From the NCBI RefSeq assembly GCF_000170895.1, contig NZ_ABCS01000025.1, forward strand, positions 46,966 to 110,965: DNA of 64,000 nt, written 5' to 3'. This document shows, one piece after another, positions 15,530 through 24,380 of this stretch (positions within the stretch are counted from its first letter, which is position 1; the number at the start of each line of letters is the position of its first letter). The position numbers were made by a program, and so were the translations under genes. The notes under the pieces were generated by a model, which did no database searches, was not told the origin of the DNA, and was given only the letters and a program-made list of their open reading frames with translations. The stretch is from Plesiocystis pacifica SIR-1 (lineage in GTDB: Bacteria > Myxococcota_A > Polyangia > Nannocystales > Nannocystaceae).

Positions 15530-16924
15530 TCAGAGGGTCGCGGCGCCGCGGGTGTCGGCGCGTGCCAGGAGGGCCTGGGCACAAGGCTCGATGAGCTCGG
15601 CGAGGCCCTGGCGACGCAGGCGAGCGCGGTGGGCCTCGGGCAGGCAGCCGTGGGCGAGGAGCTGCTGGTCGTGCTCGGACAAGACCTCGGGCGCGGGGCC
15701 GGCCGCGCGGCGGGGGAGGGCCTGGGCGAAGCGGCGGGCGACGGCGGGGCGCAGCTCGGGGCGCTGGTCCAGGGCCCAGGCGACGAAGCGCCACGCCAAG
15801 GTCGCGTGGCGCAGCTCGTCGGCGGCGATGCCCTCGAGCAAGCGCGCGAGGGTGGGGGAAGCGTCGCGGCAGGTCTCGGCGGCGTGCAGCATCTCGAGGG
15901 CGGACAGGGTCTCGCCGACGCAGCCTTCGTCGACGCACGCGAGGGTCAACGCGACCAGGAGCTCGCTGCGATCGAGGGGCTGCGCCGAGCTCGAGGGCGC
16001 CAGGCTGCGGCGGACGTCGAGGGGGCCGAAGCTGCAGTCGTGCCCGCGATGTCGCGCGGCCAGGCGCAGGGCCGCGCGGGCGTGGCGGGTCTCGTCGACG
16101 GCGGCTCGGGCCGCGTCGCGGATCAGCTGGGGCGGCGCGCCGACGGCCAGCAGCTGCGCCGCGAAGCGGGCAAAGCTGGCCACGGAGGCGTGCTCGGCCC
16201 GGGCGACGCGGGTCCAGTGGTCGGCGAGGTGATCGGCGAGGGTCGAGGGCAGGGGGGCGGCGCGGGTCGACTCGCCCGCGCGGACGCTGGCGAAGCGGAG
16301 CTGCCCGTCGACGATGAAGGGCCGGCCCTCGATGCCGCCGCCGCAGTCGTCCTCGAGGGCGACGAGGCTGCAGCACTCGCCGTCGAGCTCGTAGGGTCCG
16401 CAAGAGCCGATGCCGTCGAGCACGATGGGGTGGTCGACGCAGGCCTCGCACACGCCCTCGGGGCACAGCTCGTCGCAGCTGTCGGCGCCTTCGAGGGGGA
16501 CGCAGGCGAGGTAGAACTCGTTGGGGCAGCCAAAGGGACCCCACTCCTCGAGCGCGCACTCGGGCCAGGAGCCGTTGGGCAGGCCGAAGCTCTCGAAGGA
16601 CACCTCGCAGCCCTCGCCGCCCGTGGTCGAGCTCGAGCTGTCTTCGCTCGAAGACGTCGAGGTGTCCTCGCCCGAGCTCTCCGAGTCGGAGGACTCGGAG
16701 CCCGTCGAGCTGTCCATGGACTCCTCGTCGACCGCGTCGCCCTGGTCGTCCTCGCTCTGCTCGGCCTCGTCCCCGAGATCGGCGCCCTCGTCTGGGTTGG
16801 TGGTCACGCCGGCGCCTTCGTCGTTCGTCCCCGAGTCGCCGCAGCCTGCGGCCAGCAAGGGGAGGGCGAGGCCGAGGCTGCTCAGGAGGTGTCGACGGAG
16901 GCGATCGATCGCACAGCGGCGCAT
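15530..16924 (-). CDS. Lipoprotein with C-terminal EHAS-type ferritin-like di-iron domain
   Basis: 464 residues. The signal peptide ends LLAAGC. A Ser/Glu/Asp linker (~30-105) leads to a Cys-rich segment (~106-195, about twelve cysteines). A four-helix ferritin-like domain follows from ~225. Its four iron-binding positions are present: E244 in AEHASVASF, E278/H281 in DETRHA, E338 in CVGETLSALE, and E370/H373 in DELRHATLAW. Ferritin-like di-iron proteins oxidise Fe(II) or handle peroxides; this subtype is common in myxobacterial envelopes but uncharacterised. Transcribed away from the neighbouring propeller gene. Confidence 0.8.
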   Translation of the reverse strand: MRRCAIDRLRRHLLSSLGLALPLLAAGCGDSGTNDEGAGVTTNPDEGADLGDEAEQSEDDQGDAVDEESMDSSTGSESSDSESSGEDTSTSSSEDSSSSTTGGEGCEVSFESFGLPNGSWPECALEEWGPFGCPNEFYLACVPLEGADSCDELCPEGVCEACVDHPIVLDGIGSCGPYELDGECCSLVALEDDCGGGIEGRPFIVDGQLRFASVRAGESTRAAPLPSTLADHLADHWTRVARAEHASVASFARFAAQLLAVGAPPQLIRDAARAAVDETRHARAALRLAARHRGHDCSFGPLDVRRSLAPSSSAQPLDRSELLVALTLACVDEGCVGETLSALEMLHAAETCRDASPTLARLLEGIAADELRHATLAWRFVAWALDQRPELRPAVARRFAQALPRRAAGPAPEVLSEHDQQLLAHGCLPEAHRARLRRQGLAELIEPCAQALLARADTRGAATL

Positions 16925-17046
16925 GGGGTGAGCCTAGCCCAGCGCCGGTCCGGGCCCGGACGCCGAGTTTTCGCCAGCGCGCGATCGAGCCTGGCTGGGC
17001 GCACTCAATCGGGGATTTCCTGGGGCTGTGGCACACTCCGGCGACC

Positions 17047-18183
17047 GTGGGCGCGCCTCGAATTTCCCGCATCCTCACCCTGGCGAGCCTGGCCGTGGCT
17101 TGCTCGGGGCCGGAGCCCGCGGTGACCCCCAGCGAGCCGGATCCCGCGGGCAGCGAGCTGGCGTGGGCGGACACCAGCGCGGCGCCCTGGGCCGAGGAAG
17201 AGGGCCGCGGTCGGGCCAAGCGCCGCAAACGGTCCGACTACCGCGTGGCCCCGCCCATGCTCGAGCTCAGCGCCCGGATCTCCACGGGCAGCCTGCCCAA
17301 GTCCGTCGAGGTCAGCCCCGACGGCGCCCACGTGGTCGTGGCCAACTTTGGCTACCAGGGCCACGACAACCTGTGGCGGTGGACCACGGCGGGGCTCGAG
17401 CGAGCGGGCCGCATGGGCTTCGACGGCAACGCGGTGGAGACCCTGTTCTCGGCCGATGGCTCGCGCATGTTCGTGTCGAGCTTCTCCGGGGCGAAGGTCA
17501 TCGAGGCGGACGCCAAGACCATGCGGGCGCGCCACACCTACTCCGTGGGCATCAACCCCAAGGTCATGGCCCTGTCCCCCGACGAGCGCCTGCTGTGGGT
17601 GGCGAATTGGTCGGCCCACTCGGTCACGGCCGTGGACCGGCGCCGGCGCAAGGCGGTGGACCACTTCCGCGTCGGCCACCACCCGCGGGGGATGGTCGTC
17701 GACGAGCAGGGGCGGGTCTACGTCAACGCGATGTACAGCCACCAGATCCACGTGCTCGAGTTCGTGCCCAAGAAGTCGGGCTACGACGAAATCGAAGAGC
17801 TGCGGGTGATGCCGGTGTGCGAGTACCCGCGCCACGTGATCTGGAGCCCCGGGCGCGACGCGCTGATCGTCAGCTGCTCTGGCGAGGACCGGGTCGCAAC
17901 CTACGACCCCGAGACCGGCGAGGAGCTCGACAGCGCGGCGGTGGGCGACAACCCGCGGACCATCTCGGCGAGCCTCGACGGGCGCTTCATCGCCGTCGCC
18001 AACTTCACGGGCGGGACGGTCTCGGTCATCGACACCGTCGCTCGGGTCGTCCACGAGCACGCGGTCCCGGGGGTCGAGCAGATCGTCGGCGTGGCCGTGG
18101 AGCCCCGATCCTGCGACGAGCCGCTGCGGGTCTACGCGACCAACTGGCAGGGCAACGAGCTGCTGGTCTTCGACGGGCCCTGA
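17047..18183 (+). CDS. YVTN-type beta-propeller lipoprotein
   Basis: 378 residues, GTG start. The signal peptide ends SLAVAC. After a short linker, repeating units of about 40-45 residues follow the YVTN/NHL pattern: SVEVSPDGAHVVVANFG, VETLFSADGSRMFVSSFSG, VMALSPDERLLWVANWSAHSV, GMVVDEQGRVYVNAMYSHQI, HVIWSPGRDALIVSCSGEDRV and TISASLDGRFIAVANFTGGTV. Six to seven blades can be counted, enough for one complete propeller. These are surface or periplasmic binding scaffolds; no ligand can be named. It converges on lspA (first copy). Confidence 0.8.
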   Translation: MGAPRISRILTLASLAVACSGPEPAVTPSEPDPAGSELAWADTSAAPWAEEEGRGRAKRRKRSDYRVAPPMLELSARISTGSLPKSVEVSPDGAHVVVANFGYQGHDNLWRWTTAGLERAGRMGFDGNAVETLFSADGSRMFVSSFSGAKVIEADAKTMRARHTYSVGINPKVMALSPDERLLWVANWSAHSVTAVDRRRRKAVDHFRVGHHPRGMVVDEQGRVYVNAMYSHQIHVLEFVPKKSGYDEIEELRVMPVCEYPRHVIWSPGRDALIVSCSGEDRVATYDPETGEELDSAAVGDNPRTISASLDGRFIAVANFTGGTVSVIDTVARVVHEHAVPGVEQIVGVAVEPRSCDEPLRVYATNWQGNELLVFDGP

Positions 18184-18192
18184 GGGCTCGCG

Positions 18193-18966
18193 TCAGGCGA
18201 CGTCCGCGGGGACCTTGGGGTTGTCGTCGGCGGTCGCCAGGGCCTCGGGGTCGACGGGCTCGCCGTCGGCGTTGACCGGACCTTTGGACTTGGGCTCGCC
18301 GTCGGCTTCGGCCTGGGCGTCCTCGCCCTCGGACTCCTCGGCGCCCTCCATCTCGGCCCCGTGGAAGTGCAGGTAGATCAGCAGCAAGAACACGCCGCAG
18401 ACCAGCGCGCTGTCGGCGACGTTGAAGATCGGCCAGTACTTCTCGGGGTTCCACGGGTAGTAGAACTGGAGGAAGTCGACGACGCCGTGCTTCTCGACGA
18501 AGGCGCCCGCGGCCTTGTCCCAGACCGTGTCGACGCGGACGAAGCGGTCGTGCAGGTTGCCGGCCGCGCCCGCGGCGATGAGCCCGACGGCGACGAAGCC
18601 GTAGGCGCGCTTGGTCGGCATCTGCGAGGCGAGGTAGCCCATGTAGGCGAGCGCCGCGAAGGTGACCGTGATGAAGAAGGTCCGGGCCCAGGTGGCGTCG
18701 CGCAGGAAGCTGAACGCGGCGCCGGTGTTGAAGCCGTACTTGAAGAAGAAGATGCCCGGGACGACCTCGACGGACTTGCAGGTCTCGTCGCCGCCAAAGG
18801 CCTCCGAGAGCGAGCAGACCACGGTGTTGAGGCCGTCCTCGCGGAGGTTCTCCCAGACCCAGGCCTTGCTCCACAGATCCAGAGCGAGGGCCAGGGCGAA
18901 CACCACACCCACGAGGATGAGGCGGTTGATGCGGGGCGGCTCGCCGGAGTTGCTGGTCGCGCTCAT
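18193..18966 (-). CDS. lspA: Lipoprotein signal peptidase, copy 1
   Basis: 257 residues from the ATG at 18966. It cleaves the signal peptide of diacylglyceryl-modified prolipoproteins in the inner membrane. All catalytic features of LspA are present: LDLWSKAWV in the first helix, FNTGAAFSFL, the aspartate in AGNLHDRFVRVD, and the second catalytic aspartate in IFNVADSALV, with the GVVDFLQFYYP segment between. It is longer than the usual ~165 residues, with an insertion after helix 1 that includes two cysteines and an acidic cytoplasmic tail of ~60 residues. A second complete copy lies ~600 bases away. Confidence 0.93.
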   Translation of the reverse strand: MSATSNSGEPPRINRLILVGVVFALALALDLWSKAWVWENLREDGLNTVVCSLSEAFGGDETCKSVEVVPGIFFFKYGFNTGAAFSFLRDATWARTFFITVTFAALAYMGYLASQMPTKRAYGFVAVGLIAAGAAGNLHDRFVRVDTVWDKAAGAFVEKHGVVDFLQFYYPWNPEKYWPIFNVADSALVCGVFLLLIYLHFHGAEMEGAEESEGEDAQAEADGEPKSKGPVNADGEPVDPEALATADDNPKVPADVA

Positions 18967-19114
18967 GGGTGGCGCGGAGCCTACCTCAGTCCGCCAACGC
19001 GCGCCATGCGAGCGCGCATGAGGCGCAATGCCGCCTGCGGCGAAACAACGCGCGTTGGCGGGCTGTGAACTGGAGCCATGGGACATCCGCCTTGGCGTAT
19101 GCTCGCAACCACTC

Positions 19115-19594
19115 ATGTTCTTGACCCTCGTCCGCCACGGTGACGCGCGCGCCTCCACCAACAGCCTCGGCGACTCGGGTCGTTGCCTGTCGCCGAAGGG
19201 CCGGGAGCAGGCGAGGCGAACGGGGCGCGCGCTCGCCGAGCGCAAGGTCGCGCCGACCCTGGTGTGGACCAGCCCGCTGGTTCGCGCGGTGCAGACCACG
19301 GAGCTCATCCTGGCCTCGCTGCCCTTCTCCGGGGCCGTCGAGGCCCGCGACGACCTCTACCCGGGGAGCACGATCCAGTCGGTGCTCGGGGCGATCGGGC
19401 CGATGGTCAACGGCGACACGGACGTGCTGGTCGTCGGCCACATGCCCTACATGGCGGATCTGGCGGGGACCTTGCTGGGCCTGCGCGTCGGCGGCCTGGC
19501 CACGGCCGAGGCCTACCGCATCGAGCTGTTCTCGCCCTCGCAGTCGACGGCGCGCCAGCAGCTTTGCTGGCGCTTCAACGGTCAGTTCTGCTGA
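19115..19594 (+). CDS. sixA: Phosphohistidine phosphatase SixA
   Basis: 159 residues from the ATG at 19115. The histidine phosphatase superfamily motif is at the very N-terminus (LTLVRHGDA), with the SPKGREQARRTG helix, VWTSPLVRAVQT and the second catalytic histidine in VLVVGHMPYM. SixA removes phosphate from HPt domains or PTS proteins in the cytosol. The length matches the family. Its 3' end overlaps that of the second lspA (convergent, 13 bases). Confidence 0.88.
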   Translation: MFLTLVRHGDARASTNSLGDSGRCLSPKGREQARRTGRALAERKVAPTLVWTSPLVRAVQTTELILASLPFSGAVEARDDLYPGSTIQSVLGAIGPMVNGDTDVLVVGHMPYMADLAGTLLGLRVGGLATAEAYRIELFSPSQSTARQQLCWRFNGQFC

Positions 19595-20232
19595 CGGCGG
19601 CGCAGCGCCAGGGACAGCGCGAACACGGCGAGGCCGGCGACGATGCCGAGGTCGGCGACGTTGAAGGACGGCCACTTCAGCGTCGGCGAGAGGTAGACGA
19701 CGATGAAGTCGACGACGCCGCGGTGGGGCACGGCGACGTGGGGGCGCCCGTGCAAGGTGGCCTCGGCCAGGCGCAGGGGGTGATCGCGGACGATCCACCA
19801 GGGCAGCTCCTTGGCGATCAGCACGGGCACGTCGTCGACCCGGACCAGGCGATCGACGAGGTTGCCGAGGGCCCCGCCGAGGACCAGCGCCAGGCCCAGG
19901 GCGCCGACGAGGGCGCCGCGCGTGCCCGCGGCGTGCTGGATCTGGAGCCGACGAATCAGCGCGACCATGGCCGCCGCCGTCACCAGGCTCAGGGCGATGA
20001 GCACCGGCCGGGCCATGGGGCTGTCGGCGAGCAGGCTGAAGGCCGATCCGGTGTTGAAGGCGTAGTCGAGCTCGAGGGCCTGGGGGCGCAGGACCAGGGG
20101 CGGCTGGCCGCGCAGCCGCGTCCACGCCCACTGCTTGCTCAGCTGATCGGCGAGCAGGCACAGCGAGGCGACGGCGGTCGGTCCCCACCACCAGCCGCGG
20201 CGGGCCTCGGCCTCGGCATTGCTCGAGGGCAA
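19582..20232 (-). CDS. lspA: Lipoprotein signal peptidase, copy 2
   Basis: 216 residues from the TTG at 20232, chosen because GAGG lies seven bases upstream and the preceding gene stops two bases before it. The motifs are LADQLSKQWAW, AFNTGSAFSLLA, GALGNLVDRLVRVDDV, GVVDFIVVYL and FNVADLGIVAG; both catalytic aspartates are kept. It has its own insertion between the two catalytic strands (a WWIVRDHPLRLAEATLHGRP segment). Low similarity to copy 1 outside motifs suggests an old duplication or separate origin. Extra LspA proteins in myxobacteria can confer resistance to LspA inhibitors such as myxovirescin; here, no such biosynthetic genes are nearby. Confidence 0.9.
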   Translation of the reverse strand: MPSSNAEAEARRGWWWGPTAVASLCLLADQLSKQWAWTRLRGQPPLVLRPQALELDYAFNTGSAFSLLADSPMARPVLIALSLVTAAAMVALIRRLQIQHAAGTRGALVGALGLALVLGGALGNLVDRLVRVDDVPVLIAKELPWWIVRDHPLRLAEATLHGRPHVAVPHRGVVDFIVVYLSPTLKWPSFNVADLGIVAGLAVFALSLALRRRQQN

Positions 20233-20234
20233 GC

Positions 20235-21242
20235 TCAGTCCTCGGACGGAGCGGAGCGGAGCAGGTCGAAGAGCGCGGGCTTGCGCCGGCTCGGCCACTT
20301 CTCGGGCGGCTGGCGGAGGGCCCGGCGGCCCCGAGACACGCGCTGGTCCATGGCCTGGCGGGACAGACCCTCGAGGGCCATGGCGCGCTGCTCTTGGAGC
20401 TCGGTCAGCTCGAGGCGGTCTTCACCGAGGAGCCCGGCGAGGGCGTTCTCGAGGAGCACGGACTCGGGCAGGCGGAGCTCGCGGAGGGCCGCCCGCAGGC
20501 GCGCGCGCATGCGCAGGGTCTCGCGCTGATCTTCGCTGACCAGGCGCAGGGCCTCGACGCGCTCGGCCGCGTCCTTGACCAGGGCCAGGTTGCTAGCGGC
20601 GACCATCACCGGGAGCGGGCGGACGGCCTCGTCGGTCATCGCCGGCTCGGCGATCAGGGCCTCGACCTCGGCCCAGGCGATGTGGTCGATGGCGCGCTCG
20701 TCCCCGCCGAGGGACTCGAAGTCCGTCGAGCTCCACACGGTGACCAGGAGCTGGAGCCGCACGGCCTCGAACACGAGCAGCTCGGACAGCGCCGACTGGA
20801 GCTGGGCGTCACCGTCGCCCGCGTCCTCGGGGTCGGTGTGCGCCCGCATGAAGAGATCGTCGTGGAGCATGGACAGGCGCTCGGTCAGCGCCCCGCGTTG
20901 CTCGTCGAGCTTGGCCAGGGCCTTGGCCTTGCGCGCGTTGGCCTTGGGCGCGAGGCGCTCCCGGGCCTCGTCGCCGGCGATGGCCGCGACCCAGGGCTGG
21001 AGATCCTTGGGGATCTCGACGAGCAGGGCGTCGCGCAGCTCGCGGTGAAACTGGGCCAGCTGGGGGAAGCCCTCGTCGTCGTGAACGGCCGTCACGAGGT
21101 CGATGCCGCGCATTCGGGCGTCCAGCGCCTCGGCGGCGACGGCCTCGAGCTCGCGCTGCAGCTCGGAGAGGTCGACTCGGGAGTCCTTGGACCCGCCGCT
21201 CGGCAGCGCGTCGACGACGGTGGAGGTGATCGATGGGTCCAT
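20235..21242 (-). CDS. Helical protein of unknown function
   Basis: 335 residues from the ATG at 21242; longer in-frame extensions read as non-coding Arg-rich sequence. It is almost entirely helical with alternating charges (SELQRELEAVAAEALDARM, ARKAKALAKLDEQRGAL, VKDAAERVEALRLVSEDQRETLRMRARLRAALRELRLPESV). There is no signal peptide or membrane span. No family is recognised. Its stop is two bases before the second lspA, so the two genes are probably one transcript. Confidence 0.65.
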   Translation of the reverse strand: MDPSITSTVVDALPSGGSKDSRVDLSELQRELEAVAAEALDARMRGIDLVTAVHDDEGFPQLAQFHRELRDALLVEIPKDLQPWVAAIAGDEARERLAPKANARKAKALAKLDEQRGALTERLSMLHDDLFMRAHTDPEDAGDGDAQLQSALSELLVFEAVRLQLLVTVWSSTDFESLGGDERAIDHIAWAEVEALIAEPAMTDEAVRPLPVMVAASNLALVKDAAERVEALRLVSEDQRETLRMRARLRAALRELRLPESVLLENALAGLLGEDRLELTELQEQRAMALEGLSRQAMDQRVSRGRRALRQPPEKWPSRRKPALFDLLRSAPSED

Positions 21243-21493
21243 GGAGCCTCGGGGTGGGCCACCGCGCCGCAAAGCCACGCGATGGAAGCCATGTAAGTCG
21301 GTCAGGCGCGAGCGCAAGGGGACGGGGCGCAGAGCTTTCGTTGGCCGACCGCTCGGGGACTGGGCGATCGGCGGTGGCATTCCTGCGCCGGTCTCGCATA
21401 CGCCCCCTATCCGCGAGAGTTCCCTGCCCCGAGTCCGTGCGTTGGCGCACCGGGCTGTGCGCGAGTGCACGCTTGGGAGCCTTGTGTGACAAT

Positions 21494-22354
21494 GTGCCGA
21501 AGGTGCCCCCCGCCCTGAAGATCATCGTCGACGTCGCGCGCTTTCGCCTGGCGCGCCTCGAGATGGCCAACCTCGTCGCCGCGGTGGCCCTGATGCTGAC
21601 CTTCCGGCTCCCCGCCGGCGAGCTTGGCGGGCGCTTCGCCTTTGGCCTGCTGCTCAACCTGCTGGTCTACCTCAACAACGACTTCCACGACCTCGGCGAC
21701 GACCTCGACTCGAGCTCGCGGGACGAGGAGAAAACCCAGTTCCTGCACACCAACGTGCGCGCGGCCCTGAACGCCCAGCTCGGGCTGCTGGGGGTGCTGG
21801 TCGCCATGGCGGTGATCTGGAAGGCCGAACTGCTGGTCGGGCTCATCCTCGGCGGCGGCATCTGCTGGGCCTACTCCTACAGGCTCAAGCGCGTCCCGGG
21901 CCTCGACGTCGTCGCCATGACGCTGTGGGGGGTGTCGATGCCGCTGATCGGCTTCCCCCTCGACCACATCGTCGGCTGGCTGCTCGTGGCGCAGCTGGGG
22001 CTGTGCTCCATGGTGTTCGAGTCCATCCAGGTCCTGCGCGACCGCGAGGAGGACGCGGCCCACGACGCCCGGACCACGGCGGTGCTCGTGGGCGAGGGGG
22101 CGACCAAGCGGCTGATCCGTGGGGCGCTGCTGTTGGCGGGCAGCTTCGCGGCCCTGTTCCTCTCGCCGGTGGCCGGCGTCATGGCGATCGGCGGCGTGTT
22201 CGTGCCCTTCGGCGACGACACCCCGCGCTACTGGAACCGCGTCCGCCTGCTCCTGGGCCTGGCCTTCCTGGTCGAGTGCGCGACGGTCTACTTCCTCGGG
22301 CACACCCAGGGCCTGTGGCTGCAGATTCCCGTCGACGCTCGCTTTGGCGGCTGA
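21494..22354 (+). CDS. UbiA-family prenyltransferase
   Basis: About 286 residues from the GTG at 21494 (a second GTG lies nine bases on). Eight to nine membrane helices are visible. The two Asp-rich motifs that bind the Mg-diphosphate are present: NNDFHDLGDDLDSSS in loop 2-3 and DREEDAAHDARTTAV in loop 6-7. UbiA enzymes transfer a prenyl chain to an aromatic or other acceptor. The class (MenA, UbiA, chlorophyll or phosphoribosyl type) cannot be decided. The 25-base gap to the next gene suggests a two-gene operon with the GT-C-like protein, hinting at lipid-linked envelope chemistry (inference). Confidence 0.8.
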   Translation: MPKVPPALKIIVDVARFRLARLEMANLVAAVALMLTFRLPAGELGGRFAFGLLLNLLVYLNNDFHDLGDDLDSSSRDEEKTQFLHTNVRAALNAQLGLLGVLVAMAVIWKAELLVGLILGGGICWAYSYRLKRVPGLDVVAMTLWGVSMPLIGFPLDHIVGWLLVAQLGLCSMVFESIQVLRDREEDAAHDARTTAVLVGEGATKRLIRGALLLAGSFAALFLSPVAGVMAIGGVFVPFGDDTPRYWNRVRLLLGLAFLVECATVYFLGHTQGLWLQIPVDARFGG

Positions 22355-22379
22355 GCCTTCCCGCCTACCATCTCGGCCG

Positions 22380-24353
22380 ATGTCGGAGGGGGACACGACG
22401 CAGGAAGAGGGCGCGCCGGGGACCAGCCCGGAGCCGGGGCCCAAGCCGCGCGCTCACCTGACCTTCGCCCTCGCGGCCCTCGCGGTCGCCCTCGTCCACC
22501 TCGCCCTGATGTGGCACTACATCCCGCCGGAGCTGGTGCTCAGCGAGGACCCCATCGCCCGCGGCGATCTCTCGGTCCACCTGGCCCAGGCCAAGCGGGT
22601 GTTCGAGGGCATGGTCGAGGCCGGCGAGACCTGGGCCTACGACGTCAGCCTGCTCGCGGGCTTCCCGACCGGGACCATCTTCGACGCCGACAACAAGGCC
22701 TGGGCGCTGTGGACCTACGTCGGCGTCCGCAAGCTCGGGTGGAGCCTGGGCGCCGCGTGGAATTCGTTCTTGGTGGTGGCGCACCTGCTGGTCCCGGTGG
22801 TGGTGTTCGCCGCCGCGCGGCTGCTTCGATTCACGCGCTGGCCGGCCCTGGTCGCGGCCGCGGGCGCGAGCGCGTTTTGGTTCTTCGACTCCTTCGTGCA
22901 CTGGTGCTGGTGGATCGGGATGGTCGAGTACGACTTCGCCGGCTACCTGTTCCTGCTGCCCCTGGGGCTGTTCTACCGCTTCGTCGAGGAGCGGCGGGTG
23001 TGGCAGGCGCTCGCCTCGGGGCTGAGCCTGGGCCTGTGCCTGCTCGTGCACCCCTACACCTTCTTCATGCTCGCCCCGCCGATGATCTTCCTGTGGCTGC
23101 GGGACGCCCGGGAGCTCGAGGGCAAGCACCACGCGATGGTCGTCGGCGTCGCGCTGTTCGCCATCGCCGTGAACCTGTGGTGGCTGCGGGTCGCGTTCGA
23201 CTTTTGGCACTACATCCTCGACTCGGCCTACTACGGCCAGGCCGGCCTCGACTTCCTCGTCGCCGACTTCTTCGGCACCCTGCTCGACCCCGAGACCTCC
23301 GGCTTCATCAGCGTGCGCACGGGCTTTCGCCTGCTCTTCGTCGCGGCCGCCGGGGTCCAGCTGTGGCGCTGGCGCAAGCAGGAGGACCGGCGCTTTGGGC
23401 TGTTCGCCGTGGCCCTGGGCAGCTACGCCCTGCTCAGCTACTGCGGCAGCTACCTGAGCCTGACGGCGCAGATCCAGCCCTACCGCTTCGTGGTCTCGCT
23501 GGGCTTTTTGGCCGCGATGCCGGCGGCCGAGCTCGCCGTGCGCGGCTTCGAGAGCCTGCGCGCGGGGGAGTGGAGCGGGCGCGAGAAGGTGCTCGCCGGG
23601 GTGCTCGCGGTCCCGGCCCTGCAGCACCTCGGGGCCGACGTGGTCTACTTCATGCCCGAGCTCCAGCCGCGCCTCGAGACCCTGTCCAACGGCGAGACCC
23701 CGGGGATCACCGGCACGGGCTTCGCCTTCCACGCGACCTTGCGCTACGGCGAGGCCGTCCAAGACCGCCTGGTGTGCGACTGGATCGACGCCCACGACGA
23801 CGGCCAGGGGCGGGTGCTCGTCGAGAACGCGCCGCTGGGCGACGAGCTGGCCTGGCGCACCGACGCCCAGGTCCTCGGCGGCTTCACGGTCCGCAACCTC
23901 CAGCACTCCTACTCGAATTTTTACCGCCGCTACCCCGACGGCGTGCTCGAGGATCAGGCCGCGCTGGCCGACTACTTCGAGACCTACGCCGTGCGCTACG
24001 TCGTGGTCACCCGCCCCGACGCCTACCTCGGCGAGCCCAACCCCATGCTCGAGCTCGTCGCCAACTTTGGCTGGCACCGCATCTTCCGCGTCAAAGAGGG
24101 CGCGGTCGCGGTCAACCTCGTCGCCGAGGGCGGCGGCCGGGTCGAGGCGCGGACCAACCACCTGAAGGTGCGCGGCAGCGACCCCGAGGCCGACGTGGTG
24201 CTGCGCTTTCACTGGCTCGAGAGCCTGGTGTGCGAGCCCGAGTGCAGCATCGAGCGCGAGCCCATCGACGAGGTCGACGTGGTCGGCTTCATCCGCGTGC
24301 CCGCGCCGCACCCCGCGGACTTCGAGATCAGCAATAGCTACGAGATGCCCTGA
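22380..24353 (+). CDS. Large polytopic membrane protein, GT-C glycosyltransferase-like
   Basis: 657 residues from the ATG at 22380. Residues ~25-470 hold about eleven membrane helices. The first periplasmic loop carries ARGDLSVHLAQAKRVFEG and YDVSLLAGFPTGTIFDADNK. An acidic residue in this loop and the conserved 'G-P-G' turn are the usual signs of GT-C or PTPS-related membrane glycosyltransferases that use polyprenyl-phosphate sugars. The C-terminal ~190 residues form a soluble domain (ADYFETYAVRYVVVTRPDAYL and after). Likely partner of the upstream UbiA gene. Acceptor and sugar unknown; the enzymatic call is by architecture only. Confidence 0.6.
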   Translation: MSEGDTTQEEGAPGTSPEPGPKPRAHLTFALAALAVALVHLALMWHYIPPELVLSEDPIARGDLSVHLAQAKRVFEGMVEAGETWAYDVSLLAGFPTGTIFDADNKAWALWTYVGVRKLGWSLGAAWNSFLVVAHLLVPVVVFAAARLLRFTRWPALVAAAGASAFWFFDSFVHWCWWIGMVEYDFAGYLFLLPLGLFYRFVEERRVWQALASGLSLGLCLLVHPYTFFMLAPPMIFLWLRDARELEGKHHAMVVGVALFAIAVNLWWLRVAFDFWHYILDSAYYGQAGLDFLVADFFGTLLDPETSGFISVRTGFRLLFVAAAGVQLWRWRKQEDRRFGLFAVALGSYALLSYCGSYLSLTAQIQPYRFVVSLGFLAAMPAAELAVRGFESLRAGEWSGREKVLAGVLAVPALQHLGADVVYFMPELQPRLETLSNGETPGITGTGFAFHATLRYGEAVQDRLVCDWIDAHDDGQGRVLVENAPLGDELAWRTDAQVLGGFTVRNLQHSYSNFYRRYPDGVLEDQAALADYFETYAVRYVVVTRPDAYLGEPNPMLELVANFGWHRIFRVKEGAVAVNLVAEGGGRVEARTNHLKVRGSDPEADVVLRFHWLESLVCEPECSIEREPIDEVDVVGFIRVPAPHPADFEISNSYEMP

Positions 24354-24380
24354 CGGGGGCGGTCTTGGTGCCGCTTTGGC

